Shown here: one piece after another, positions 10,533-21,631 of the stretch | Layout: each line of letters opens with the position of its first letter | Position numbering within the stretch: position 1 is the stretch's first letter | Origin: Corinectria fuckeliana | Taxonomy: Eukaryota; Ascomycota; Sordariomycetes; Hypocreales; Nectriaceae | Direction of reading: 5' to 3' | DNA: 64,000 nucleotides | NCBI GenBank assembly: GCA_019137255.1 | Contig: WPDH01000169.1 | Span: forward strand, 1-64,000 | Position numbers and translations under genes: made by a program | The notes under the pieces: model-generated | Seen by the model: the letters and a program-made list of their open reading frames with translations, nothing else | Database searches by the model: none | What the model was told of the DNA's origin: nothing

Positions 10533-12768
10533 TCATGCCTCGAGACACTTCAACACCTGCACCCGCTTATCAGCAAGCAGCAGCAGCCGCTCCATCGGGA
10601 CCGTCCCACTGCTCTTCAGAGAGTGCAGATGCGTAGATTTGATGAGGTTCTTAATCTCCCGCCCGTTGAGCCTCAGCTCAGCCAGCTTGTCCAGCGACTC
10701 GTCGGCCACGTCGAACTTGTGCCGGCCAGCGCGCTCGATGAAGTTCTCCCACACCTGGCGACGCGCCTCGCCGGTGAGGTCGTTGTACTGCAGGAAGAGG
10801 TCCACGCGCGACTGGAAGGCGTGGTCGATGCTGGAGATGCGGTTCGTGGTTAGGAACAGGATGCCCTGGTAGTACTCCAGCTTGGTCAGGAAGATGGACA
10901 CCAGCTCGCTGCGCGCCAGGGACTCGCTCGTTCGCTCGCCGAGGAAGACGTCGGCCTCGTCGAGCAGAAGCATGGCGTTCCACATCCGGCAGAGCTCCAG
11001 GGCGCGCTCGAGCGCTGTCTCTACCTCGGACGGCTGGATGCCCAGGTCCCCGGCGCTCATCGAGTACAGCGGCATTCTCGATCTTTCGGCGACGGCCTCG
11101 GCGGTGAAGGTCTTGCCCGCTCCGGGAGGCCCAAACATCAGGATGATCAGCCCGCTGCCCTTGTCGGGGATGAAGTCGTCAAAGTCGGACTTGGACAGGC
11201 TCTTGTTCTCGACGAACGTCCAGGCAAGCTCCTTTTCTCCCCCCGGAAGAACGAGCTCGTCGAAGACATCGTCGTTCCAGAGCATCTCCTTCAGATCGGA
11301 AATGTGCAGCTCGCAGAACCCCTTTGGCTTGAGGTCGAATCCCTTGACCCAGGGCGTGGTCATGAGGAGCTCTTCTTCAGTCAGGGTCGTCAGGTCTTCG
11401 GTCAGACCATGACAGTCCGACAGATCAACGAAACCGAATGACTTACAAAAACACTACAGGGCATCAACCGCTCGGCTGGGCCCTTGGCCGCTGTTGCAGT
11501 CTCGACAGGTGCCACAGTAAACTTGGTTTCGAATTGCATATCGGACATGGACGCGTCGTTGTCGTCATCCCCGACCTCCTCGGAGTCCTCGTCGACTTCT
11601 CCGCTGAGGGGGCGGAGTTTCGGCTTGACAATGTTGCAGATACGGTAGTATGCGTAGGTGTCAACGCAGACTTTGCCAGTGATCTAGAGACGGGTTAGAG
11701 CCGTTGAATTCAGCATCAAACAGAAGAACCTACTGGCCGCTGCTCAGGCTTTTCCGTCTCGAGTAGGATCTTGGTTCCGTTCGCCACCTTGAAGTGGTAC
11801 CCCTGCATGTTCTCGAACTTCCGACCTCGCTCAATCATTTCGGTCTTGATCTTGGCGGCGTCGCCGGTGAACGACAGAGGGAAGACGGGAAGTCCGGTGA
11901 CTCTATTGAAGCACTCAAACTCCCAGATGGTGAGAGTAGTAGTCGCCCACCCGCACTTCTCACCGTTCCAGTCGACGTACTCCGTGTCAATCACCCAGCC
12001 TTCAGGGTTGCAGCGGTCCGCCTCGCGCTTCTTGTACTTGACAACCCTGCAGATGGTGTCGATGCCGTAGAACTTGGTCACGACGACGGAGCTCGGCGGG
12101 AAGATCTGCCAGACGTTGTCGAAGTTGACCTTGCCCGTCTTCTTCGTCCGGGCCAGCGAAACAACAGAGGAAGCCGGGATGGGCGTCAGGGAGGCAAGTA
12201 GGGCTGAGGATGCGTTCTTGTTGGGGCCCGGCGTGGCGCTGGCATGACAATCCTTCAGGACTTCCCAGCGATGGACCAGCGGCATGAAGGGCTGCTCGAA
12301 GGTCCAGTTCTGGAGCTCCAGGTCGAGATCCTAGTACTTGGCAAGGACTGTTCCGAGAGCGTCCCGCATGGCAGGATCGTGCACGGTGATGGACTTGGTG
12401 ACCCAGTGCTTCTTGACGTAGACGTGACGGTGGACGATTGGGACGGAGGCGCAGCGCTTGTTCAGGTCTAGCTCGTCGTCGTCGACGTTGTCGAACTCGC
12501 TCCAGCGGACCGGGCACGAGTTATACTGGCACTGGTGCTGGTACTAGTTGCTGATGAGCCTTGACGAGGAGTATCCCAGCTGCGAAGCCTGGTCGGAGCC
12601 GGTGCTGTTCATGGCCAATGGCTTAATGTTGACGACGCCTTGTAGAACTTCGCTGAGCTCCTCGGCTGAGCCCTCCTAGATGGGATGGACTTCCTCAGAG
12701 TCTGAGCCTGAGTCGGAGTCGGAGTCGGAGTCATCCTCGCCACGTCGGGCTAGAGGATTGTTTAGCAT
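10533..12768 (-). pseudogene. AAA ATPase, fungal multi-domain type, broken by three TAG stops and a frame break
   Basis: The C-terminal part (11363-10533) is a clear AAA domain: Walker A GPPGAGKT, Walker B MLLLDEADVF, and a sensor region LTTNR followed by SRVDL. It is preceded by an N-terminal region (12285-11734) with PFMPLVHRWEVL and DTEYVDWNG, as in fungal AAA proteins of unknown role. A good intron lies at 11733-11684 (GTAGGT...CTAG, phase 0). Read upstream in one frame from an ATG at 12768, the same protein continues to 12285 but is cut by TAG codons at 12678-12676, 12546-12544 and 12333-12331; each fits CAG-to-TAG, the RIP change. A further shift near 11440, just before LTEEELLMTTPW, has no intron I could make work. 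The AAA core itself is undamaged, so a shorter product from 12285 cannot be excluded, but the whole gene looks recently inactivated. Confidence 0.8.
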
Positions 12769-13858
12769 GAAGCGTGTACGGCCGAGTCTGTTTGGCAGCT
12801 GGCTCTTGGAGGAATTAGAAGAACGAAGCTCTAGTTCTGGCCATTGCGATGTGGGTTTAGACGAAGAAGAAGGTGTGATGAGAGGAATGGCGTGAAGATA
12901 TATGTTCGATGGGTGCTAGGAAGAATAATGATGAGCACTGAAGCATGGAACTGATTAAAGTGATGAAGCAGACTGCTACTAAGCTGGAGCCTCGCCCCGT
13001 ATGTACGCGTTGATGGTGGCATGTCCATCGTACCAAACCCAAGAGCCGCAGGCTGACTGCATAATAGCCTAGGCAGCATCGCCTTCATTTTGTTGGTTGG
13101 TCAGTTTCCTTCACTTTCTGGTCGCACCGTGAATATCCTCACAAGCGATGAGTCTTATGGCGGCCGCTGTGAGCCGGTGAGTCTGCGAGTCTAGCATTGT
13201 AGGATTGTGGCTGCAGGGTTGAGCCTCCAGAACGACCAGGCAGCAATATCCCACAGCACTGGGATAATCCAACCACAGCAATCTGACTTGCATTGATTAT
13301 GCCTGTATTAGTGAGCCTTGTTGTCTTTTGTTGCCTTGGACGTTACTACAATGGTCCGTAGAGGCACATGGAGGGGTCAGGTACTCGATATATCCCTTTC
13401 TTGCTTCCATTCATCGTTGGCTATTTACGAATAGCACGAGCCTCTGGGTAGCATCATGGCGTCTTCTCTGTCCTGCAATCCCTAATATTATTATACCGGT
13501 ATTCGCCTCATCTCAGTAGACAGTAGCTTCATTTGGCATGACTGTGGTTGTGAATGCCGTATTGAACAATGAGCCGCGGCAATATGCTTGTCTGAATTGA
13601 CATTACCCTATACCTAGTCTATCTAGGCAGCTCTGTTCTTCGCCGCATGTCTTCTTACAGGCTTAGTGCATGATACGAAGTGCTGTCTCGCTCACTTTAG
13701 TTGATCTATTGGTTAGGTATTGTTTCACGAAACGCAGCCTTTGTAAATGTCTGCCACAGCTCGGAGGGGCCTGCTGGCGAGACTATACCGTGGCAACTCT
13801 AAACGCGGGTCTCCCAGTCTGTAAACATCGTATGTTGGTATCTTTTAAATATTAATTA
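12769..13858. other. Intergenic, no gene recognised
   Basis: Short frames on both strands show no family signal. It should include the former promoter of the AAA ATPase relic. The DNA is moderately AT-rich towards 13850, where the sulfotransferase-like relic starts abruptly. Confidence 0.35.
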
Positions 13859-14465
13859 GTCAAGTTCTTCGGCAAGGGCACACCGTACGCTCGCGAAGAG
13901 TTCGACCAGTTACTCCACTCGTTCGGCGCCGTCAGCTCAGATACGCCCGACATAGCTTTTGCGGACGACTTGATCGCTGCACATCCTGAGGCCAATGTCG
14001 TCCTCGTGAAGAGGGACATTGGCCGGTAGTATGAGAGCTACATGCATGTTGTCATACGAAACATGTTTGATCCGTTCACAAACTTCGTATATTATGTGGA
14101 TAGATTCTACCTCTGTCTCGTTCGAAAGGGACAGAAGATGGTCGTGGCTGGATGGGGTGGCGTACGGTCTCGGAAGGATGCCGGCGTCAAAGCTCGAGAC
14201 AATTATCGCAAACATTATTATCGCAAAAGACGAACGCCCCTTACGGGACCACGTACCCTCCTTGTATCTCATTACGGCAATTATGCGTTGGTGAGGAGGC
14301 TTGCGGAAAAGGAGCGATTGTTGGAGTTTGAACTTGAGGATGACTGGGAACCGCTGTGCAAATTCTTGGGAAAAAGAGGTGCCCGCAATTGAGTTCCTTA
14401 GATTGGATGAGAAGGCTTTGTTTCGAGTGATGGTGTTGGGAGTGAAGCAGGTCAAATCAGCATGA
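13859..14465 (+). pseudogene. Sulfotransferase-like (Sulfotransfer_4 type) relic
   Basis: The frame from 13862 reads KFFGKGTPYAREEFDQLL and later PEANVVLVKRD, continuing to DDWEPLCKFLGK, which matches the middle and C-terminal signature of the fungal Sulfotransfer_4/P-loop family (conserved LCKFLGKEVP). The N-terminal PAPS-binding P-loop portion is missing. A TAG at 14027-14029 replaces an expected Trp after the KRD motif (TGG to TAG, RIP-type). One extra A in the run at 14371-14375 shifts the frame, after which EVPAIEFLR-like sequence runs to TGA at 14463-14465. Three lesions (truncation, stop, frameshift) show it is dead. What it sulfated or bound, if active, is unknown. Confidence 0.72.
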
Positions 14466-14642
14466 AAGCCACCCAATGCTCTGCCCGGTGGAGTTGCAAT
14501 GAGATCGACGGTGATCGTGATTGTAAAACTCGTAGGAAGGCCTCTCGGAGCTAGCCCTTAAGGCATGTGTGTTTATACATCTCACACGGATCAACTTCGA
14601 CATGGCATGGAGGTGAGATTGTTCTGACTAGTCTACCGGGCT

Positions 14643-15638
14643 CTAGGCCAAGCCCACCAGTTTCAATGAATCGTTCCAGAGGCGAGCCTCCCTCTCAGGA
14701 TCATAGGCATGCTTAGCGTAGCCCGAGGGAATATGGGAACTCTCATCCTTCGAAGGCTCTGCTTCGGCGCAGTCAACCAGATATCTTCCTCCAGTTTTCT
14801 CCCACTGCTTGCCCACCGCAGCCCAAACAGTTGTCGCAGCTCCTTGCCCAGGGCTCTTCATCTCCCTGCTCATTTCCTCGTCCCCGACAATACTTTCGGC
14901 GACTCCCTCGGGAAGATGTCTGGCGAGATGGGTCATGATCACGCCAGGGTGCAGGCTTGTTGCGTGGATGCCCTGAGATCCGTATCGCCGCTCTATCTCG
15001 TTGGCCATGTAGATGTTAGCCGTCTTGGATTGGCCGTAGGCTACCCATGGACCATAGCCGCCTTGTTGGAAATTGTAGTTATCGGATGGGTTGATGCCGT
15101 GGGTCTGGTGTCCCGAGGATGCGACGTTGACGACTCGCGAGTTGAAATCCGGCTTCACGGCCGCGAGCAGGGCTGGCTTTAACAGTTCGAATAACAAGAA
15201 GTGAGACAGATGGTTAGTCCCGAATTGCACTTCATGTCCGTCTTTGGTGAATTCCAGATTCTGCAATGCCATGACCCCGGCATTATTGATCAAAATGTTG
15301 ACTTGATCCGTTTTAGCCAAGATATCATGTGCACCAGCGCGAACGCTTTCCAACGAGCTTTGGTCCATTTCAATAAGCTCCATACGACTCGGGTCGAAGA
15401 TATCGGCCAAGGCAGTCTTGGCCTTGGCAAGGTCTCGGGCGGTCAAGAAAAGCGTTGCTCCTGTCTGCGAGAGAGCACGAACTGTTTCGATCCCAATCCC
15501 TGACGAGACACCGGTGATGACGATGACCTTTCCGACGAGTTTTCCCTCGAGTGCTTCGTCCTTGATGATCTGCAATGCGGTCGGCCTAGCGTCACCAGGC
15601 CCTTGAGGGTTGGCGTGGGCAGATGCGTACGGGGACAT
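14643..15638 (-). CDS. Short-chain dehydrogenase/reductase (retinol-dehydrogenase-like)
   Basis: An intact single-exon 331-residue classical SDR. It has the cofactor motif TGVSSGIG at residues 42-49, NNAG at 118-121, a catalytic Ser in NVASSG (174/175) and the YxxxK pair Tyr201/Lys205. The PG motif (HPGVIMTHLARHL) follows, as usual in this fold. Length and the N-terminal extension before the fold match fungal WW-oxidoreductase or retinol-dehydrogenase-like SDRs, which reduce or oxidise carbonyl/hydroxyl groups with NAD(P)H. No signal peptide or membrane anchor is visible, so it is probably cytosolic. It starts at the ATG at 15638 with a TATA-like box about 105 bases upstream. The substrate cannot be deduced. 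It is divergently placed from the bZIP gene, so the two share an intergenic promoter region. Confidence 0.92.
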   Translation of the reverse strand: MSPYASAHANPQGPGDARPTALQIIKDEALEGKLVGKVIVITGVSSGIGIETVRALSQTGATLFLTARDLAKAKTALADIFDPSRMELIEMDQSSLESVRAGAHDILAKTDQVNILINNAGVMALQNLEFTKDGHEVQFGTNHLSHFLLFELLKPALLAAVKPDFNSRVVNVASSGHQTHGINPSDNYNFQQGGYGPWVAYGQSKTANIYMANEIERRYGSQGIHATSLHPGVIMTHLARHLPEGVAESIVGDEEMSREMKSPGQGAATTVWAAVGKQWEKTGGRYLVDCAEAEPSKDESSHIPSGYAKHAYDPEREARLWNDSLKLVGLA

Positions 15639-15742
15639 GGTGAGGATGGAAAAGGGCTTTACGTTGAGAGATATGAGGCTGGGATTGATTGAATGGTGTT
15701 GTAGAGAATGGCCACCTGATGGTCTGTAGACTGTAGGCCTCT

Positions 15743-15750
15743 TATATATA
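15743..15750 (-). promoter_or_regulatory. TATA box of the SDR gene
   Basis: The minus strand reads TATATATAAG about 105 bases upstream of the SDR start codon at 15638, a usual distance for a fungal gene with a short leader. Confidence 0.5.
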
Positions 15751-16180
15751 CTTGACTTCGGAGACCGCCTAGTTCCCGCATCGTTTGTAATCAGCTTTGT
15801 ATGCCGGGATTAGGAGACGTTAGATACTGGACCGTCTCACTATAGCTCTCGGACTAACGTCCTCCTTGTTCCAAGTGCTCCGAAAAGCATATCGAAAAGC
15901 ACGCGTTTGCCCCTACCGTCAGTCGGCCGTAATGGCTGACATTTTTTGCCCTTTCCGTCGTAGCGCCGGAGTTTGGCCCTGTGGTTTTTGTAAGCTGGCT
16001 GACAGCTTTTACCTGTTCAGGCTTGGCTGCGGAACAACCCAAATCCATGTCTGGCGATGTCACTTCCTGCACCGACACGAATCTCCTCCTCCGCAAGTTG
16101 CCTCAATACTGCGGTGCCGGGTATGGATTTGTCCTTGTTAGCGTCACCATTTGTATTCTGTCTTGAACGGTGCTGCCGAG
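15751..16180. other. Divergent promoter region between SDR and bZIP genes
   Basis: This 430-bp interval separates the TATA box of the minus-strand SDR from the plus-strand bZIP gene. No convincing coding frame is present. An in-frame TAG just upstream of 16181 supports the chosen bZIP start. Confidence 0.45.
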
Positions 16181-17213
16181 ATGGAGCCCACCATCCAGAA
16201 CCTCGCCGCTGATGAGCGGCGAAAACAGCGAAAACGGAGCCAGAACCGGTTGAACCAAAGAGCGCGCAGTAAGAGCGTGAAACCTCCACCAAGCGGCTCC
16301 CTAGCTGAATAGACCACCAGGAGAACGCATCAAAGAGGAAGAGGATGCCAAGGCCAAGGCTCAGAAACACCCCTACCGAGTCGATCGCTGGCGCCTTGCC
16401 GAACGTCCCGGTCCCTCATCCCAGACCTCCGACTCCATCACATGCAAGCCAAGGACCAGCACTAGTAGCGGGCACCCTCTTCTCCATGGCAGTGATCAGG
16501 TCCCAGTACCAGAAGCTACGAGTATCAGCAAGACTTTGGAGCAAGGATTTGCTGCATATCCATCCAGGCCATCTCATGAGATCAGCCACCCTCTATCCAC
16601 CGATCACGTATTGTTGCACCTAATAGCCTATAACGTTTGCCGAGGATTCATATCCAACAAGTCACTTTTAAGACTCGGAGCAGCTTTCATTGACGTCGCC
16701 CGTAACACACCTATAAGTTCCGATGTATCGGCTCCATGCGGCATTGGGGTAGTCCGACCAACCTACCAGACAATACCGGACTGCCTCGTGCCAACACAAC
16801 TTCAAATGAACTTACCGCACCCAAACTGGATGGACATCATCCCGTTTTCAAGAATCAGAGATAACTTGATCACACGACAACACTTTTTCGATCACGCACA
16901 ATTCTTAGCAGACATCATTGGAGACGTGGTCTATATCATGCCGTCAGATGCCCCGAGCCAGAACGGACAGACGCTACCAGCGACTCCATGGGATTCTCAG
17001 AGCGAGCATGGTGACCAAATCGATTACGAGGGTAAAGGCCTCGTTGTGTGGGGAGAGCCTCACTTGAAGGAAAGCTGGGAGGCTAGCCCCCGCTTTTTGA
17101 GAAAGTGGGCGTGGGTCACCGAGGGCTGTGAAGAGATTATCGGGATATCAAACGGTTGGAGAATATCTCGAGGAGAGGGTCCTCTTGAAATGTCTTTACG
17201 GTGCAAGCACTAA
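16181..17213 (+). CDS. bZIP transcription factor with DUF3425-type C-terminus (2 exons)
   Basis: Exon 1 (16181-16268) encodes the basic region RRKQRKRSQNRLNQRAR with the bZIP N-x7-R signature. A 52-bp intron (16269-16320, GTAAGA donor, CCAG acceptor) joins to exon 2 (16321-17213), whose frame continues RRERIKEEEDAKAKAQ and KHPYRVDRWRL, typical of fungal bZIP/DUF3425 proteins. The C-terminal half carries the family's landmarks: LHLIAYNVCRGF, LPHPNWMDIIPFSRIRDNLI and GLVVWGEPHLKESWE. Total length is 326 residues. The leucine-zipper portion is short, as is common in this group. It is expected to be a nuclear DNA-binding regulator. Being divergent from the SDR and next to a sugar transporter makes local regulation possible, but that is inference. 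Confidence 0.88.
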
Positions 17214-17556
17214 GAGGGAGGAGGAATATAATAGAATGATACAAAGGAATACAAGGAAGAGGCCCCTTGGCAAAATATCTGAGCCAAATATGTGTGCGGG
17301 ATCTGTGGCCCAAAGATCATCGGGACTCTCGACTGTCAAGCATGCACAGCCACGTGGAAAAGTAGTGGTCCGGTCGCCGTTAGCGAGGAAAAAGAGATCC
17401 TCACGACTGCTTAGTGATCTGGCAAATGTGCCGTTGCCATTCTGCATGCAACTCATTGATGGAAGCATCACTTATCGAAACATTGGCGGACGAGTGGATA
17501 AATAACACCTTGGTCATCTTACTCTATCTAGTCTTACACGAATGTTCAATTTCTAG
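17214..17556. other. 3' intergenic between convergent bZIP and transporter genes
   Basis: A 343-bp gap between the two stop codons. No gene was recognised; it should hold both 3' untranslated regions. Confidence 0.4.
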
Positions 17557-19362
17557 CTACTCAGCGCAGCTATCGCTATGAGCAAGCTTCTCAGTCTTGC
17601 TCTCGTTGGCAATGTGACTAACATATGCCTCGTCCCGCTCTTTGCGCGTGACGTAACCTGGCGGCGTCCATTTCGCACTGTTCCATGCCTTCAAGTCAGG
17701 GTGGCTGTACATCTGGTCGATGTTTTCAAGACTGAGAGTGCGGGTCTCGTAAAGGAAGAACCATGTGATGAGAGCAGCAATGAAGTTCATGCCCGCAAAC
17801 ACGTAGCCGAAGGAATACGAGATGCCATCGTCAGCAAACGGGGTGAGGAAACTGATCAGGACTAGAAGGCATTAGCATTGGAGGTTTGGTTTGCATTGGA
17901 AAACTCACAATTGCCAAGCCAGTTGCTCGCAGTGGCAAGTGATGCCTGTTTGGCTCGCGTACGCAGAGGGAAGAGCTCTCCCACAACAACCCATCCTAGG
18001 GGCCCCCAGCTCATCGCAAAGGACGCGATGAACAAGCAAGCCGAGACAATCATGACGACGCCAACAGCTCGACTTTCTTCGGGATCGATGGCCGTGCCCA
18101 CAGAAGCGAAGACGATGAGCCATGCAGTCTGCCACAGAGCGCCGAGGAAGAGAGGCCATCGACGGCCAACACGCTCGGTCACGTAGATGCCAGGGATCGT
18201 CATGCCTACGTTCACAGCACCCAAGATGAGCTGAACCATGATCGGGTCGTCTATGCCTGCGGATTGGAAGATGGTCGCTCCATAATACTAGGAAAATGTG
18301 AGTTCATGGCACAAAGATGGGCGAGGAGCTTACAAAAAAGTAGTTGACGCCTGTCCACTGCTGCAAGAACTGAACAGCCATTCCAAGCAGGGTGCGGTAG
18401 ACGAGCTTGGGAATATCGCTGTTTGGGATAAAACACTCAGACCAGGTACCTTGGCCAGCCTTGTTTTCCTCGTCGATCAAGGCCTTCATTTCTTGCATGT
18501 CTTCCTCTAGGATGGCGTTATCAAGGTCGTTCTTCTTTCCTCGGAGCCGAGCGAAGGATAGCCGTGCGCCGTCCCAGTCATCCTTGCCGGCAAGCCATCT
18601 AGGCGACTCGGGAACGAAAAGGATTCCAATACCAAGGGGTAGAGAAAAAGCCAGCTCCAGGCCGATGACAACACGCCACGAGGCGTCGGAATCTTGGATC
18701 TCTCGGACCCCGTAGTTGACGATGTTGGAAATGAGGATTCCCAGACTGATCATAAGCTGATAGGACGCAACAACTGCACCTCGAATCTCTCTTGGCGATG
18801 TTTCGCTCTGGAATACAGCAACACCAACGGAAAGGCTGCCAACGCCGAGACCAGCAATGATGCGGCCCACCGTCATGTGCACCCAGGACTCCATTGCTGT
18901 AATTTGGATGATGTTGCCGATGACGAACACGACGACGGCAATAGACATGCTCTTTCTGCGGCCAAACCAGTCCGAAGTGCTACAAGAAGAATTAGACATA
19001 ACTAGCTCAAAGTGCCATATACAAAGACGGAGCCTTACTAGGAAGATGACAGAGCGCCGAGGAGACACCCAAGGCTCATGAGGGAGACCAGAAGGGACTT
19101 GATGATGGACCTCCAATAGACAGTTCCATCGTCGTGTTCCTGTGCAAATCGGTTCATGAAGTCTTCGAACAGGAGCATGCCCGAGATCTGTCCGGTGTCG
19201 TAGCCGAAGAGGAAACCTCCAATGGACGTAATCACGGCCAACATCAGCGCCTCGGCGCCACAATCGGCGCCGTTGATCCTGAGAGAGCTGTAATGAGTGT
19301 CGGTCAGCTATCGATGCCGTGGGATGGAGGACTGGTCAGATAACGCACTATTGCCCTAGCAT
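17557..19362 (-). CDS. MFS sugar transporter, hexose-porter type (5 exons)
   Basis: Five exons (19362-19349, 19287-19039, 18979-18334, 18287-17909, 17861-17557) splice into one 530-residue frame; introns are 46-61 bp, the first with a GTGCGT donor. The sugar-porter signatures are all present in order: GGFLFGYDTGQISG, DWFGRRKS (loop 2-3), GRIIAGLGVGSLSVGV, PESPRWLAGK, QQWTGVNYFFYYGA, ERVGRRW (loop 8-9), WVVVGELFPLRTRAK and FLYETRTLSLE. The expected 12 hydrophobic helices are visible. It is a plasma-membrane proton-coupled or facilitated uniporter/symporter for hexose-like sugars. The tiny 14-nt first exon is inferred from splice sites and gives a plausible start MLGQYSLRINGADCG. CreA-like GC boxes lie about 500 bases upstream. 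Exact substrate is unknown. Confidence 0.9.
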
Positions 19363-21631
19363 GGCTGTAAGAGCGCCCTAAATTGAAGAAGTGATAGAAT
19401 GAGCGAGGCAGACGACGAAGGGAGGCCATTTCTTTCTTTAATACTGCGAAAACTACGCAGCTTCGTGAAGGATCCATTCATTCAGATTACCGGTATGGCA
19501 CAGGTGACTTCTATTGCGTGTTCACAGCAACAAGTCAGCTCTGGAAGTCCCGCAACCTCCCGTAATTTGCAACGACACCAGAAGTGCGACAGGGGATAAG
19601 GCTAAATGCATGCTTGTATTTAGCCGTCTCGTGGCGCACAGGCCAAAGGTTAGCCATGACTTGACTACTTGTGATCCTCGTGATCCAGGAGGCGCGACAA
19701 TGGGAATTAGCATGGAGCCACGCGCTGGCCGGACATGGCGAATCACTGCCAGGCCACTGAACCCCGACCCTGGAGCCCCGTGGGATGATATGTAGGGAAT
19801 CATGCCACGGTGGATAGGCCCGTTAAAAAGCTGGGGGTGTTCGAATGTCGGTGCAACGCGCCAAGGCCGCGTAGAATTCCGCGACGCCGCCGGCATGTTC
19901 CCCCCTGACTTGGGCGCCTCTAGCCCGGGGCAAGCTGGGGCAGATTCGGACCGTTTGCGGGATCCCCGTGGGTTGCTTTGATAGGCTCCGGTTGATCCTG
20001 GATTTGATCGGTGAAGACAAGGCCGTCAGCTGCTGTTTCTAGCAGCTACATAGTATCTCTGGCCAGCCACCGCTTTTTTCTTGTCCAAGGTCTGATTCTC
20101 TTTCTGGAAAATGTCGCTTATAGACATACGCTGATGTCTCCGGCTGCGTGAGAACATCCGTTGGCCACTGGCTGTCACCCAACAAGCATTCGGGGACCTG
20201 TCCGAGACTGCCTGCTTCGGTGGTTGACTATCTTGTCCAGCATAAGCAGCCAGAGTTTCTCTGGCAGACTGCTATGGTTCTTCGCACAGAGAAGTCTTCT
20301 CTAAACGCAAGGGCTTAGCAGTCTTGCCCAAATGTCGTTCGTATTGAACAGCCCACTGGAGCACACCTGAAGACTAAGCGACTCGGGACACGGTCTGCCT
20401 CGACGGTGTCAAAGCATGTGCACTTCGCAACTTTGCTTTACCGTATAATAAGCTTGAATTACGCAGATCTTGGCTTATTTAACAATTATTTCGGCAGTAT
20501 TGCTCATCGTGAATGAACGCACGAGCATGGCTTCAAACACCCGGCCGTGTCACAGCTCTACCGGAAAATAGAGGACATAAATGCACGCTTTACAGAAATC
20601 ACTGACGACGCAACTCCATGTGCTGCTGTGCTTAATAAATGTAGCGGGCCCTGTTGCTATTAGATTCATCGCTGCCCACCTCGTGCTTCTATTGATGTTT
20701 CTTTCAAATGGAGAGTTCTGTATCAGTAGTGCCCGGTCATACAATAACTTCCTCACGAAAGACGACCTGGTTGTCGTGACAGATGTCTAGATCTATAACT
20801 GACTAAGTAAGCAAACTGTTCAGGAGGTATGCTGTCAATTCTTCTGGGCGGTCGCCATTGCCTGAGAACGGGTGTGAAAGACGAAGCAGACAGGGAGCTC
20901 GTGAGAGTTTCAGGTGCATGAATAAAAACGTAGATGGAGTTAGATGGGGCAAACCAATACTAAAAGCGAGTTCCTTCAGCTATCTGACCCTGTCAGATCA
21001 GTCTCAGTGTCCAACCTATCCAAGTCTCTCCCAGTTCCGGTCATACTTTGATCTGTCCCATGGTGCTTTCAGCGGCCTGCAATAGTGGTGTGCGTGCTAA
21101 CACAATACGTCCCACGCTGAAATGCACTTCCACACGTCAGAAGCTTGAAGGACAGTTCCATGTGCTTGCTCAGTGTCTCATAAGCAAAATGTTCAGCTAG
21201 TGAAGGTATGAGTATTAATAGTAATATTATCGACCTACCCTGTGTCAATAACTGGTTTCATCTTAACATCGAGGCCTTTCTCAGCTATTCACTAGAGCAA
21301 CTGTAAATACTGATGCAAGTCCCGTACGCAAGCCATTATTGCTTGATAAAGGAGAGGACACCATCAGCAATCATGTCTAGTGAGATAGCTCATCGCGTGG
21401 CGTTTAGGGCGTAGGCCAATACAGCAGCGGAACAATCGGAACTCAAATCAGCGTTAGGCAGACCCAGCTCGTTCAGACGTTATTAAGGCACTAATATCAA
21501 TTCGCAAGCTATTCTTAGTGATGAGAGTGTGCGGTATGCTCTGGTAGACCAGGTGTACTACGATGTGCGGTCATCCTAGTCGAGCCAGAACACTCATAGT
21601 AACTATGTCTCCACCAACTCAGCCCCTTGAC
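19363..21631. other. Long intergenic region upstream of the hexose-type transporter
   Basis: More than 2.2 kb without a convincing gene. The left half is the promoter side of the transporter and contains CreA-type motifs. Open frames such as those at 19522-19896 (minus) and 20581-20790 (plus) have no recognisable domain and no supporting splice sites. The right half is moderately AT-rich and featureless to my reading. Confidence 0.4.
19831..19940. promoter_or_regulatory. Cluster of CreA/Mig1-type SYGGRG motifs
   Basis: Three SYGGRG hexamers lie on the plus strand within 110 bases: CTGGGG at 19831-19836, CCGGGG at 19925-19930 and CTGGGG at 19935-19940, the last two only 4 bases apart. Paired SYGGRG sites are the usual arrangement for the carbon catabolite repressor CreA/CRE1 in ascomycetes. 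They sit 470-580 bases upstream of the transporter start codon at 19362. The motif is short and occurs by chance, so the call rests on clustering and gene context. Confidence 0.35.

Noticed and set aside
19522..19896. Minus-strand frame in the transporter promoter
   Set aside because: Composition is unlike protein, there is no recognisable motif, and it overlaps the CreA-type sites.
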